The position numbers and the translations under genes were made by a program. Under the pieces are notes generated by a model. It was not told the origin of the DNA. It ran no database searches and saw only the letters and a program-made list of their open reading frames with translations. This document shows, one piece after another, positions 1 to 8,555 of a stretch of 64,000 nucleotides of DNA (within the stretch, counting starts at the first letter, position 1; every line of letters begins with the position of its first letter). This DNA comes from Mucilaginibacter cryoferens (GTDB lineage Bacteria; Bacteroidota; Bacteroidia; Sphingobacteriales; Sphingobacteriaceae): NCBI RefSeq assembly GCF_014205845.1, contig NZ_JACHCR010000006.1, positions 62,001 through 126,000 on the forward strand, read 5' to 3'.

Positions 1-1
1 G

Positions 2-1150
2 GATCTGTTTGTGGCAAGCGGGGGCAACGAGTTGCCAAATGGGGCACCGGAACTGGCCGACAGGTTGTACATGAATGATGGGAAAGGGAATTTTATACGC
101 TCGGCCAATTTTCCATCTATCAAAACAAATAAATCGGCGGTGGCGGTTGCCGATGTTAATCATGATGGTTATCCCGATATTTTTATCGGCGGCGCGCCTG
201 AGGCTCTTGGTTTTGGCAAAATGCCCGAATCGTATTTGCTGATGAACAACGGGCATGGGGTATATCACCAAGTTAACATCCCGGAGGAATTAAAACACGC
301 CGGAATGCTGCGCTCTGCCGCCTTTGCCGATGTAGATAATGATGGCTGGCCCGATCTGGTTGTGGCAGGTGAATGGATGCCTGTAAAAGTGTTTTTAAAT
401 AAGAAGGGAAGCTTTGTACAGCAACATCAACCAGAAATGGATCAGTTGGTCGGCTGGTGGCAAAAAATAGTATTGGCCGATGTGGATGGCGATGGAAAAG
501 TAGATATACTGGCGGGTAACTACGGCTGCAATTCTAAACTTAAACCAACAGAGGCAGACCCTCTAAAATTATACTTATCAGACCTGGATAAAAACGGCAC
601 CATCGACCCAATAATAAGCTATGGCATTAACCAAAAGTATTACACGTTTTTGGGCAAGGGTGATATAGAGCGGCAGGTTCCGCTCATCAAAAAGAAGTTT
701 TTATATTTTCGTGATTTTGCCGGCAAAACGGTAGAGCAGCTATTTGGCGATTATTTAAATGATACCAAGCCCTTAACGGCGGCTTCGTTTCAGTCGGGCG
801 TGTTTTATAATCAGGGAAATGGTAAGTTTCAGTTTAAGGCTTTTCCTTCATCAGCGCAGGTTTCACCACTTTTTGGTTTAAGCACTTTTACTGCAGGTGA
901 TAAAAAAGGCGTTATCGCCGGGGGCAACTTTAGCGGTGTATTGCCTTATGAGGGCAGGTACGATGCCGATTATGGTGATGTGCTTTGGGTAAATGGAAAA
1001 AGAGAATTTATAGATGCCTCGCCGGTGTCATCCGGTTTTTTGCTGCGCGGTGAGGTTAGGGATATTAAAGCTATTAAAACAGCCACAGGAACTATATACG
1101 CTGTGGCTTTCAACAATAAACCGATCAGATTTTTTAAGTTAAATAAGTGA
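2..1150 (+). CDS. FG-GAP/VCBS repeat protein, CRTAC1-like, 5' end missing
   Basis: The reading frame is already open at base 2 (Asp-Leu-Phe-Val), so the GTG at 11 is not a real start and the gene begins upstream of the window. What remains is about 382 residues of a repeat-rich secreted protein. Repeats carry the calcium-binding Asp-x-Asn/Asp-x-Asp-Gly-x-x-Asp loop seen in FG-GAP/VCBS propellers, for example DVNHDGYPDIF, DVDNDGWPDLV and DVDGDGKVDIL. The order of repeats and the tail with a conserved Tyr/Phe-rich helix resemble the C-terminal third of the 1187-residue protein at 48109-51672, so this is probably a paralogue. It is 3 bases upstream of the GH65 gene and probably co-transcribed with it and the haloperoxidase gene. 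Molecular function is unknown; family members are thought to sit at the cell surface. Whether it has an N-terminal lipobox or an ASPIC domain cannot be seen here. Confidence 0.85.
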   Translation, partial: DLFVASGGNELPNGAPELADRLYMNDGKGNFIRSANFPSIKTNKSAVAVADVNHDGYPDIFIGGAPEALGFGKMPESYLLMNNGHGVYHQVNIPEELKHAGMLRSAAFADVDNDGWPDLVVAGEWMPVKVFLNKKGSFVQQHQPEMDQLVGWWQKIVLADVDGDGKVDILAGNYGCNSKLKPTEADPLKLYLSDLDKNGTIDPIISYGINQKYYTFLGKGDIERQVPLIKKKFLYFRDFAGKTVEQLFGDYLNDTKPLTAASFQSGVFYNQGNGKFQFKAFPSSAQVSPLFGLSTFTAGDKKGVIAGGNFSGVLPYEGRYDADYGDVLWVNGKREFIDASPVSSGFLLRGEVRDIKAIKTATGTIYAVAFNNKPIRFFKLNK

Positions 1151-1153
1151 TAA

Positions 1154-3187
1154 ATGAAAAAGCTAAATACGCTGATAACCGGCTTATGTTTTTTATGTAC
1201 CAATACTTTATTTGCCCAGGATGCATGGGTAGTAAAAGCCGATAAAATAGATGCAGCTAATTACTATGGAGCAACGGTAGCTAATGGGATGATTGGTATT
1301 GTGTCGTCGGCAGAGCCTTTTAAGGTTAAAAATGTGGTGCTTGCCGGTGCTTATGACCTGTATGGCCGTGGCCGGGTAAGCAACTTTTTAAACAGCTTTA
1401 ACCTGTTAAACATGTACCTGGAGATTGACGGCAAGCGGGTAGATGCAAAAAATATCAGCAACTTTAAGCAAGAGCTGGATATGCAGCACGCCTGCTTTAC
1501 TACAACTTTCGATTACGGTACTTCGGCTTCGGTAAAATATACCTATTACTCGTTGCGGCAATTGCCCTTTACCGTTTTAATGGATATTAGTATAACAGCC
1601 AAAAAGGCCATCAATATTACCGCAGCCAGTGTAATGGAAGCGCCAGACGCGTTAAAAGATGTGCAGAATTATTATAACGAGATTGACAGGCCTCATGTAA
1701 CCATTAGCTTGCTTACTTCAACGGCAAAAAGCCCTACAGGTAAATTACAGTTATGTGCTTCAAATACCTTTTTGTTTAACGAAAAACATATGCAGGAGCC
1801 AAGGGTTATTCACGAGATGTGGGATAACAATATGCACCTCATGAAATTTAGCAAATCAATTGCTGCCGGACAAACATACCAGTATGCTGTTGCTGGTTCA
1901 TCCATCACATCTGCCCATGATGCCGACCCCTTAAATCAGGCCGAGCGGCTTACCATGTTTGCCAAACTGGAAGGCCGCGACAGGCTGATACAGTACCATA
2001 CCAAAGCCTGGGACGAGTTATGGAAAAGTGATATTAAAATTGAAGGCGATGCACAGGCACAGCAGGATGTACACAGTATGTTATATCATTTATACTCTTT
2101 TTCGAGGGCAGGCACTGCTTATTCGCCATCGCCAATGGGGCTATCGGGTTTGGGGTACAATGGTCACGTTTTTTGGGATGCCGATGTTTGGATGTATCCT
2201 GCATTGCTGGTGTTGCACCCCGAGATTGCGAAATCATTGGTAGAGTATCGTTTTCAGCGTTTAACGGCTGCCAAACAAAACGCTTTTTCGCATGGGTATA
2301 AAGGTGCCATGTTTCCCTGGGAGAGTGCCGATAGTGGGGTGGAGGAAACGCCGGTTTGGGCTTTAAGTGGTCCGTTTGAGCATCACATTACCGCCGATGT
2401 TGCTTTAGCGGCATGGAATTACTATTGCGTTACACAGGATAAGCAATGGCTTTTAGAAAAAGGATGGCCAATACTATCTGCAACTGCCGATTTTTGGGCA
2501 AGCCGGGTAGAGCGCAATGGCGAGGGGCATTATGATATTAAAGATGTTGTTGCAGCCGACGAATGGGCCGAGAATGTGGATAATAATGCCTTTACCAATG
2601 CTGCTGCAAAAGCCAACTTACAATATGCCACAGCTGCCGCAAAGATATTAGGCCTTACCGCCGACCCGGATTGGCAACAGGTGGAGCAAAATATCCCGAT
2701 CCTGAAATTTCCGGATGGGGTAACCAAAGAGTTTGCAACTTATAAAGGCGAAGGTATAAAACAGGCCGACGTTAACCTGCTGGCCTATCCGCTTAAAACT
2801 ATAACAGATCCGGCCCAGATAAAGAAAGATCTGGAATATTATGAAACCCGGGTACCCAACGAAGGCACACCTGCCATGACCCAGGGCGTTTTTGCCCTGC
2901 TTTATGCAAGATTAGGTAATGGCGATAAAGCTTATCACTTTTTTAAAGATGCTTTTGAACCCAATATTTTGCCGCCATTTAGGGTAATTGCCGAAACCAA
3001 GGGTGGCACCAATCCATATTTTGCAACCGGGGCAGGTGGTATTATCCAAAGCTTATTGATGGGCTTTGGTGGGTTGGATATTACTCCCGATGGTATTGTA
3101 CAGCTTAAAAGCAAGCTGCCATCTAATTGGAAATCATTAACCATTACCGGGGTTGGTACCGATAAAAAAACATATACTGTAAAGTAA
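1154..3187 (+). CDS. Glycoside hydrolase family 65 protein
   Basis: This is a 677-residue secreted enzyme with a Sec signal peptide (residues 1-21, ending LFAQ). It has an N-terminal beta-sandwich region followed by an (alpha/alpha)6 barrel. The barrel holds the GH65 signature DEWAENVDNNAFTN; by family comparison Glu470 is the likely general acid. A second conserved stretch is GYNGHVFWDADVWMYPALL (near residue 332). GH65 contains both phosphorylases and hydrolases acting on alpha-linked disaccharides such as trehalose, kojibiose and maltose, or on glucosyl-galactose. A secreted enzyme is more likely a hydrolase, because free phosphate and a transporter for sugar phosphates would otherwise be needed; this is inference. 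The gene sits between an FG-GAP protein (3-base gap) and a haloperoxidase-like lipoprotein (16-base gap). A GH37 trehalase lies just beyond, so an alpha-glucosidic substrate related to trehalose is possible but unproven. Confidence 0.88.
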   Translation: MKKLNTLITGLCFLCTNTLFAQDAWVVKADKIDAANYYGATVANGMIGIVSSAEPFKVKNVVLAGAYDLYGRGRVSNFLNSFNLLNMYLEIDGKRVDAKNISNFKQELDMQHACFTTTFDYGTSASVKYTYYSLRQLPFTVLMDISITAKKAINITAASVMEAPDALKDVQNYYNEIDRPHVTISLLTSTAKSPTGKLQLCASNTFLFNEKHMQEPRVIHEMWDNNMHLMKFSKSIAAGQTYQYAVAGSSITSAHDADPLNQAERLTMFAKLEGRDRLIQYHTKAWDELWKSDIKIEGDAQAQQDVHSMLYHLYSFSRAGTAYSPSPMGLSGLGYNGHVFWDADVWMYPALLVLHPEIAKSLVEYRFQRLTAAKQNAFSHGYKGAMFPWESADSGVEETPVWALSGPFEHHITADVALAAWNYYCVTQDKQWLLEKGWPILSATADFWASRVERNGEGHYDIKDVVAADEWAENVDNNAFTNAAAKANLQYATAAAKILGLTADPDWQQVEQNIPILKFPDGVTKEFATYKGEGIKQADVNLLAYPLKTITDPAQIKKDLEYYETRVPNEGTPAMTQGVFALLYARLGNGDKAYHFFKDAFEPNILPPFRVIAETKGGTNPYFATGAGGIIQSLLMGFGGLDITPDGIVQLKSKLPSNWKSLTITGVGTDKKTYTVK

Positions 3188-3203
3188 TTAATCTGTTTTA
3201 ACT

Positions 3204-4526
3204 ATGAGATCGTTGCTTTTTGTTGTAGCCCTTACTTTACTTTTTACATCGTGCAAAAAGGCCGATTATAAAACCTTTTTTAGTAACCCAGCCCTATATA
3301 GTAGTACCGTACATGAGTTAAACGGCGTAGTTATGGGTAATAACTTTACACCGGTAGTTGCTTCCCGTAATTATGCTTACGCTACGGTGGCCGGTTATGA
3401 GGTAATAGCGGCCGGTTATCCAAAAGAATACCGATCGCTTGTGGGACAATTGAATGGCTTGCAAAAAGTGGCTAAACCTGTGGCAAATCAAACCATTAAT
3501 TTTGAGTATGCTGCGCTACTGGCTTTTTGCAAAGTAGGCGAAGCTGTTACCTTCCCCGAGGGTAGCCTGAAGTATTATACCGATAGTCTGCACAATACAG
3601 CGGTTTCGCACGGTATGCCCGCCGAAGTGATTAGTAATTCTGAGGCTTATGCAAAAGCCGTCGCAGCGTCGATAATGGCCTGGAGTAAAAAAGACAACTA
3701 CCTTAAAACACGCAGCGCCACCAAATTTGCCATTAATGATGAGCCTGGGAGATGGGTACCAACACCGCCGCTCTATGGCGAGGCGGTTGAGCCGCACTGG
3801 GGAGAGATCAGGACGATGGTAATGCACAATGCCAAAGAATACAGTGTGCCAATGCCACCCGTATTTGATGTAAAAGATAAAAGCAGTAAATACTATCAAG
3901 AGGTTATCTATATTAAAAACGCAGGCGACAGCCTTACTCACGATCAGGCTCACATGGCCGATTTTTGGGATGATAATCCTGGCAAGCTAAATGTTAAAGG
4001 GCATTTAACTTTCATTACCAAAAAGTTTTCGCCCGCGGGCCATTGGCTTAGCATTACAGGTATTGGTGCTAAACAGGTGAATGCCGATTTTAATAAAACA
4101 GTATACGCCTATGCCAAAACAGCCATAGCGCTATTTGATGCATTTATAGAATCGTGGACGGCCAAATACACCTATAATACCGCCCGCCCCGAAACTGTTA
4201 TCGATAAATACATTGATGCTACCTGGCGGCCACATTTACAAACGCCACCATTCCCCGAGTATACCTGCGGACATTGTACCATATCTGCCGCCGCAGCCGA
4301 AGCTTTAACCAGCGCACTGGGCGATAATGTAGCTTATACAGATACTTCGGAACTGGAATTTGGTATCAAAAGCCGTTCCTATAAATCATTCAGGGATGCC
4401 GCCAACGAAAATGTTTGGGCACGTTTTTATGGGGGGATACATTTTCACAACTCCTGCATAGTATCAAATAGTTATGGTAAAATTGTTGGCGATTCGGTTG
4501 CTATTAAGCTGGTGATGAAAAGGTAG
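3204..4526 (+). CDS. Vanadium-dependent haloperoxidase/PAP2-family lipoprotein, copy 1
   Basis: A 440-residue lipoprotein (lipobox ending FTSC, Cys17, then KKAD). It belongs to the vanadium haloperoxidase/acid phosphatase (PAP2) fold. The oxyanion-binding residues can be traced: Lys321 and Arg328 in KYTYNTARP, the loop YTCGHC with His357, and Arg407/His413 in ARFYGGIHF. The usual loop is (P/T)SGH; here the Ser is replaced by Cys355 and a second Cys (358) follows the His. The copy at 51905-53227 has the normal TSGHS. Known family activities are halide oxidation with hydrogen peroxide when vanadate is bound, or phosphate ester hydrolysis; sequence alone does not separate them. It is the last gene of the FG-GAP/GH65 operon and is followed by a strong terminator. 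The Cys-Lys-Lys-Ala-Asp start suggests export to the outer face of the outer membrane. Confidence 0.87.
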   Translation: MRSLLFVVALTLLFTSCKKADYKTFFSNPALYSSTVHELNGVVMGNNFTPVVASRNYAYATVAGYEVIAAGYPKEYRSLVGQLNGLQKVAKPVANQTINFEYAALLAFCKVGEAVTFPEGSLKYYTDSLHNTAVSHGMPAEVISNSEAYAKAVAASIMAWSKKDNYLKTRSATKFAINDEPGRWVPTPPLYGEAVEPHWGEIRTMVMHNAKEYSVPMPPVFDVKDKSSKYYQEVIYIKNAGDSLTHDQAHMADFWDDNPGKLNVKGHLTFITKKFSPAGHWLSITGIGAKQVNADFNKTVYAYAKTAIALFDAFIESWTAKYTYNTARPETVIDKYIDATWRPHLQTPPFPEYTCGHCTISAAAAEALTSALGDNVAYTDTSELEFGIKSRSYKSFRDAANENVWARFYGGIHFHNSCIVSNSYGKIVGDSVAIKLVMKR

Positions 4527-4544
4527 GTTTCAACTATTCTGAAC

Positions 4545-4590
4545 ACACAAAAGGAATGCAGCATAACTGAGCATTCCTTTTGTGTTTTAG
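4545..4590. terminator. Bidirectional terminator between convergent genes
   Basis: A perfect 15-bp stem (4545-4559 with 4571-4585) and an 11-base loop are flanked by A and T runs on both sides. It lies between the stop codons of the haloperoxidase gene (+) and the trehalase gene (-), so it can end transcription from both. Confidence 0.85.
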
Positions 4591-4605
4591 GGCGTTTGGT
4601 GATTA

Positions 4606-6204
4606 CTAATTCTGATTTTCAGGCAAGGATTTCTGCTCCTGTGCCGGGTCGAAATGGTAACGGTTCATGAGGTGTAGTAATACCCCATTAGTCCAGCCGA
4701 ATCCGTCCTGTAAGGGATACTCGCCGCCTCCGGCTGTTAGCTTAGTATCAACTACATTATATTTTTCCAACAGTTTACCGGTTTGCTTAAATACACGGAT
4801 GTTGAGCCTTAACCAGCGGGTGGCAATTTCTTTGGCGAGGGCACTGTAACCGTATTTTTCTAAGCCATCAATACCCATATATTGCAAAGGAGCCCAGCCA
4901 TTGGGTGCATCCCATTGCTGGCCCGAAAAATTAAGTGTGGTAACCAAACCACCAGGTTTCAAAAAGTTGTTTTTCAATCCCTCGGCAACCAAACGTGCCT
5001 GCTCGGTTGTGGCAATTTTAAATTCTAACGCAAATTCGGCTGCCAGGGTGGGTATAGTCGATATTTGATTTAGCTGCCAGTTATAATCATCAAACCAACC
5101 TGTTTTTGGGTTCCAGGAGTATTTTAAAATAGCTTTTTTGCGGTTAGCCGCTTTGGCAAGATAAAGTTTCGATAGTTTTAAATTACCGCTTTGCTGGTAG
5201 GAGTGGGCTATAGTTAGCTCAAGATTATATAGCAAACAGTTTAGGTCTACCGGCACAAGATCAGTAGTTTGGATGGTTGGTAGTTTCCCCGATGCATCAA
5301 ACCAGCGTGTGCTGAAATCCCACCCCGATGCCGCTGCCGCCCGGATGTTGTGATAAAATTGGGGTAAGGGTTGTTTGGTTTCTTTACCGGCGGTTACATC
5401 CTGAACAAATGATTCCTCGCGCGGTTCATCACTTTCGTCCCAATAACGGTTCATGATCTCATTATCAGCCATGCGTACTGCCCTGTGCGAGGCCTGGTTT
5501 GCTTTTAAACTGCCTGCCCCAAGCATCCAGTACTCGTATTCTTTAATTAACTGCGGTCTAAAATGAATCAATGCTTTTTCTCCCTCACTTTTAGCCAGCA
5601 GATTTACCATCATGGCAAAAAATGGTGGCTGCGAACGGGTTAGGTAATAGCTGCGGTTACCATTGGGTATAAAGCCATATCTATCAATCAGGTAGGCAAA
5701 GTTTTCCACCATATTATGGATCACTTTTGTTTGGTGACTCTCTTGCAAGCCCAGCATGGTAAAGTAAGAGTCCCAGTAATAAATCTCCCTGAAACGGCCA
5801 CCCGGTACTATATATGGGTTAGGCAGCGCTAATGATGATGAATTTGGTTTTGCCTCATCGGGCCGGCGTTGTAGTACCTGCCATAAGGTATCAATATGCT
5901 TGCGGATACCGGCTTCAATATCGGTTTGGAAAGAGTTGTGTGATACCGGCATATCAAAATGAGCCAGCACAAAGGTTTTCAGATCGAAGCCCGGTTTATT
6001 CTTTTCGTCCAGATAAGCTTGCATGATCAATCCCGGATCTTGTTTAGGCACGGCATCAACAAAAGTTTTATTATCAGGGAATATACTTCCCAGTTGAACG
6101 GCCTCAAATAAGCCCGGATATTGCTGGCGTGGCGTTAATGTTTGCGATTTTACGCCGAGCGTAAAAAACAAAAAGGCAAGTAAAAAAAATCTTCTCATTA
6201 TCAT
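4606..6204 (-). CDS. treA: Periplasmic trehalase, GH37
   Basis: A 532-residue enzyme with a signal peptide (first 20 residues, ending VKSQ). It hydrolyses alpha,alpha-trehalose to two glucose molecules, most likely in the periplasm. Both family signatures are present: PGGRFREIYYWDSY near residue 136 and QWDAPNGWAPLQY near residue 431. The catalytic acid is Asp296 in SGWDFSTRW and the catalytic base Glu495 in GGGEYPLQDGFGWTNG, matching Asp312 and Glu496 of E. coli TreA. Length is normal for the family. The gene is divergent from the GH130 gene across 175 bases and convergent with the GH65/haloperoxidase operon. It is the only gene in the neighbourhood whose substrate can be named with some certainty. 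Confidence 0.95.
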   Translation of the reverse strand: MIMRRFFLLAFLFFTLGVKSQTLTPRQQYPGLFEAVQLGSIFPDNKTFVDAVPKQDPGLIMQAYLDEKNKPGFDLKTFVLAHFDMPVSHNSFQTDIEAGIRKHIDTLWQVLQRRPDEAKPNSSSLALPNPYIVPGGRFREIYYWDSYFTMLGLQESHQTKVIHNMVENFAYLIDRYGFIPNGNRSYYLTRSQPPFFAMMVNLLAKSEGEKALIHFRPQLIKEYEYWMLGAGSLKANQASHRAVRMADNEIMNRYWDESDEPREESFVQDVTAGKETKQPLPQFYHNIRAAAASGWDFSTRWFDASGKLPTIQTTDLVPVDLNCLLYNLELTIAHSYQQSGNLKLSKLYLAKAANRKKAILKYSWNPKTGWFDDYNWQLNQISTIPTLAAEFALEFKIATTEQARLVAEGLKNNFLKPGGLVTTLNFSGQQWDAPNGWAPLQYMGIDGLEKYGYSALAKEIATRWLRLNIRVFKQTGKLLEKYNVVDTKLTAGGGEYPLQDGFGWTNGVLLHLMNRYHFDPAQEQKSLPENQN

Positions 6205-6263
6205 TTGGTGTTACCTTTTTTGCAGGGTAAGGCAATTGGTTTATTTATGGTGTTTAAATTTAC

Positions 6264-6271
6264 TATTTTTG
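6264..6271 (+). promoter_or_regulatory. Candidate Bacteroidota -7 box for the GH130 gene
   Basis: TATTTTTG fits TAnnTTTG exactly. The nearest upstream TTG (6236-6238) is 25 bases away, slightly more than the usual spacing, so the -33 element is weak. A start just downstream would give a leader of about 100 bases. Confidence 0.3.
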
Positions 6272-6379
6272 AAAGAGCTATAAATCGCATCCTATTAGTT
6301 AAGGATGTTTTTATAAACAAATATTGCCCTACAGACTACACCAGGGCAATAATAACCCACCATATTATAAGCTGCCTTC

Positions 6380-7537
6380 ATGAACAATATTTTAAAAACA
6401 ATAAAGTTTTTGGCTCTGTTGCTGCTATCGCAGACCTGTTTTGGACAAGGGCTACCCAACGTACTACCCAAATGGGCTTTTGGAGGCTTTGCCAGACCGG
6501 AAGGTATAAATCCTATTATCTCGCCGGATACTACCTCAAGGTTTACAGATCCGGTAAGTAATAAGCAGGTGCCATGGGAAGCCAACGATACCTTTAACCC
6601 CGGTGCGGTAATTAAAAACGGTAAAGTAGTGGTACTTTACAGGGCCGAGGATCTTTTTGGGATAGGCATCGGTTTTCGTACATCGCGCTTAGGTTACGCC
6701 GAAAGTATAGACGGGATACACTTTACCCGCCGTAAAACCCCGGTGCTATACCCGGCAAATGATGCGGCTAAAGAGTATGAATGGCCCGGCGGTTGCGAAG
6801 ATCCCCGGGTGGCTGTTACACCAAACGGCACCTACGTGGTGTTTTATACCGAATGGAACCGTAAACTGCCCCGCCTGGGTGTTGCCATCTCCAAAGATTT
6901 GGTTACCTGGCAAAAACACGGACCTATTTTTAAAGCCGCCTATAAGGGTAAGTTTTTCAACATAGCCAGTAAATCGGCATCTATACTTACTAAAGTGGTT
7001 AACGGAAAACAGGTTATCATCAAAACAAATGGCAAATACTGGCTCTACTGGGGCGAACAACATGTGTATGCAGCTACATCAACCAATTTGGTAAACTGGG
7101 CACCGGTTATTGATAAAAACGGGGAGTTAAAACGGCTGATGTCGCCCCGTAAAGGCTATTTTGACAGCGACTTGACGGAATGCGGTCCGCCGGCATTAAT
7201 GACCGATAAGGGCATCATTTTATTCTATAACGGAAAAAATAGGGCCGATGATAACCGGGATAAAAAGTTTAATGCAAACTCTTACTGCGCAGGCCAGGCA
7301 TTGTTTGATAAAAAAGATCCTTCAAAAAATATCACCAGGCTCGATCTTCCTTTTCTTCGGCCTATGGAGCCGTTTGAAAAAAGTGGTCAATACGTTAATG
7401 GCACTGTATTTATTGAAGGGATGGTTTACTTTAAAAGTAAATGGTTTTTATATTATGGCTGCGCCGATTCGAGGGTAGCCGTTGCCATATTCGATCCATC
7501 AAAGAAAACACCGCCCGATGCTGTAAATGGCGATTAA
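6380..7537 (+). CDS. GH130 beta-mannoside phosphorylase or mannosidase
   Basis: A 385-residue protein with a signal peptide (residues 1-22, ending CFGQ) and a five-bladed propeller of GH130 type. Recognisable motifs are FNPGAV near residue 72, the catalytic-loop motif GGCEDPRVA near 137, ECGPPAL near 270 and YYGCADSRVAVA near 358. GH130 enzymes cleave beta-mannosides, either by phosphorolysis in the cytoplasm or, in secreted subgroups, by hydrolysis of beta-1,2-mannosides. The signal peptide favours a hydrolytic or extracytoplasmic role; this is inference. It is divergent from the trehalase gene. The next gene (KduI) starts 159 bases downstream and may have its own promoter. Confidence 0.85.
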   Translation: MNNILKTIKFLALLLLSQTCFGQGLPNVLPKWAFGGFARPEGINPIISPDTTSRFTDPVSNKQVPWEANDTFNPGAVIKNGKVVVLYRAEDLFGIGIGFRTSRLGYAESIDGIHFTRRKTPVLYPANDAAKEYEWPGGCEDPRVAVTPNGTYVVFYTEWNRKLPRLGVAISKDLVTWQKHGPIFKAAYKGKFFNIASKSASILTKVVNGKQVIIKTNGKYWLYWGEQHVYAATSTNLVNWAPVIDKNGELKRLMSPRKGYFDSDLTECGPPALMTDKGIILFYNGKNRADDNRDKKFNANSYCAGQALFDKKDPSKNITRLDLPFLRPMEPFEKSGQYVNGTVFIEGMVYFKSKWFLYYGCADSRVAVAIFDPSKKTPPDAVNGD

Positions 7538-7696
7538 CATAAAATTACATAAAACGGCGGGCAATAAATTGATAGCGCCTGCTTATGGTGTTGCACTACA
7601 TCGTTTAAGTAGAAATAAGATCGATTTATCTTTTTAATTAGCTTTCATGATTGTACAATTGCACAGTTTTCTACTCCAAATAAACTTAAAACAACC

Positions 7697-8527
7697 ATGA
7701 AGGTATTACATAGCGTGCATCCGGAGGATTTTAAAAGCTATCAAACGGCTTTAATCCGCGAACGTTTTTTGATAGATAAGCAGGTACAGCCCGGTCAGAT
7801 CAATTGTACCTATACGCATTACGATAGGATGATTGTAGGTTTTGCCAATCCAACAGATACAGAACTTCTGCTTCCCAATTATCCAAATCTGCGGGCCGAA
7901 TATTTTTTAGAGCGCCGGGAGATTGGGATAATTAACGTTGCCGGCGATGGGGTTATAATAGCCGACGGCCAAACATTTAACGTTAATAAACTCGATTGCC
8001 TTTATATTGGAAAAGGTACCAAAAGTGTGCATTTTGCCAGCAAAAACGCTAATGAGCCAGCGGTGTTTTACATACTTTCGGCCCCGGCGCACGCGCAGCA
8101 TCCAACAACTTTATTAAGCCATGCTGATGCTGTTAAGGTTACACTGGGTTCGGCATCAACAGCAAATCATCGTACTATTAATAAATACATTCACCTGGAG
8201 GGTACAAAAAGCTGCCAGCTGGTAATGGGGTTAACCATTTTACACGATGGCAGTGTTTGGAACACTATGCCGCCTCACGTACATGACCGCAGAATGGAGG
8301 CCTATTTTTATTTTGATGTACCCGAGGGGCAAAAGATATTCCATTACATGGGCGAGGGGGATGAAACAAGGCATATTACTATGGATAATTATGATGCTGT
8401 AGTTTCGCCGCCATGGAGCATTCATTCTGGAAGCGGAACCGCGAGTTATAGTTTTATTTGGGGCATGGCCGGCGAAAATCTCGACTATACCGATATGGAC
8501 GCTATCACTATTCCTAACATCAGGTAA
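7697..8527 (+). CDS. kduI: 5-dehydro-4-deoxy-D-glucuronate isomerase
   Basis: A 276-residue cytoplasmic cupin enzyme of typical KduI length. KduI converts 5-keto-4-deoxyuronate, released by pectin or other polyuronide lyases, into 2,5-diketo-3-deoxygluconate. The zinc-binding motif HVHDRRMEAYFYF (His-x-His-x4-Glu) is present near residue 193, with the remaining ligand His in PPWSIHSGSG near residue 243. The start RERFLID and IGKGTK segments are also characteristic. The downstream SDR gene begins 28 bases later and probably performs the next step, so the two form a uronate operon. No uronate lyase is visible in the window, so substrate supply must come from elsewhere. Confidence 0.95.
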   Translation: MKVLHSVHPEDFKSYQTALIRERFLIDKQVQPGQINCTYTHYDRMIVGFANPTDTELLLPNYPNLRAEYFLERREIGIINVAGDGVIIADGQTFNVNKLDCLYIGKGTKSVHFASKNANEPAVFYILSAPAHAQHPTTLLSHADAVKVTLGSASTANHRTINKYIHLEGTKSCQLVMGLTILHDGSVWNTMPPHVHDRRMEAYFYFDVPEGQKIFHYMGEGDETRHITMDNYDAVVSPPWSIHSGSGTASYSFIWGMAGENLDYTDMDAITIPNIR

Positions 8528-8555
8528 ATAATCATTCATTTAAAAGCGTAATACA

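Noticed and set aside
6205..6561. Open frame of 118 codons overlapping the start of the GH130 gene
   Set aside because: It overlaps the GH130 signal peptide and catalytic region in another frame, its start abuts the divergent trehalase start, and its product resembles no family.
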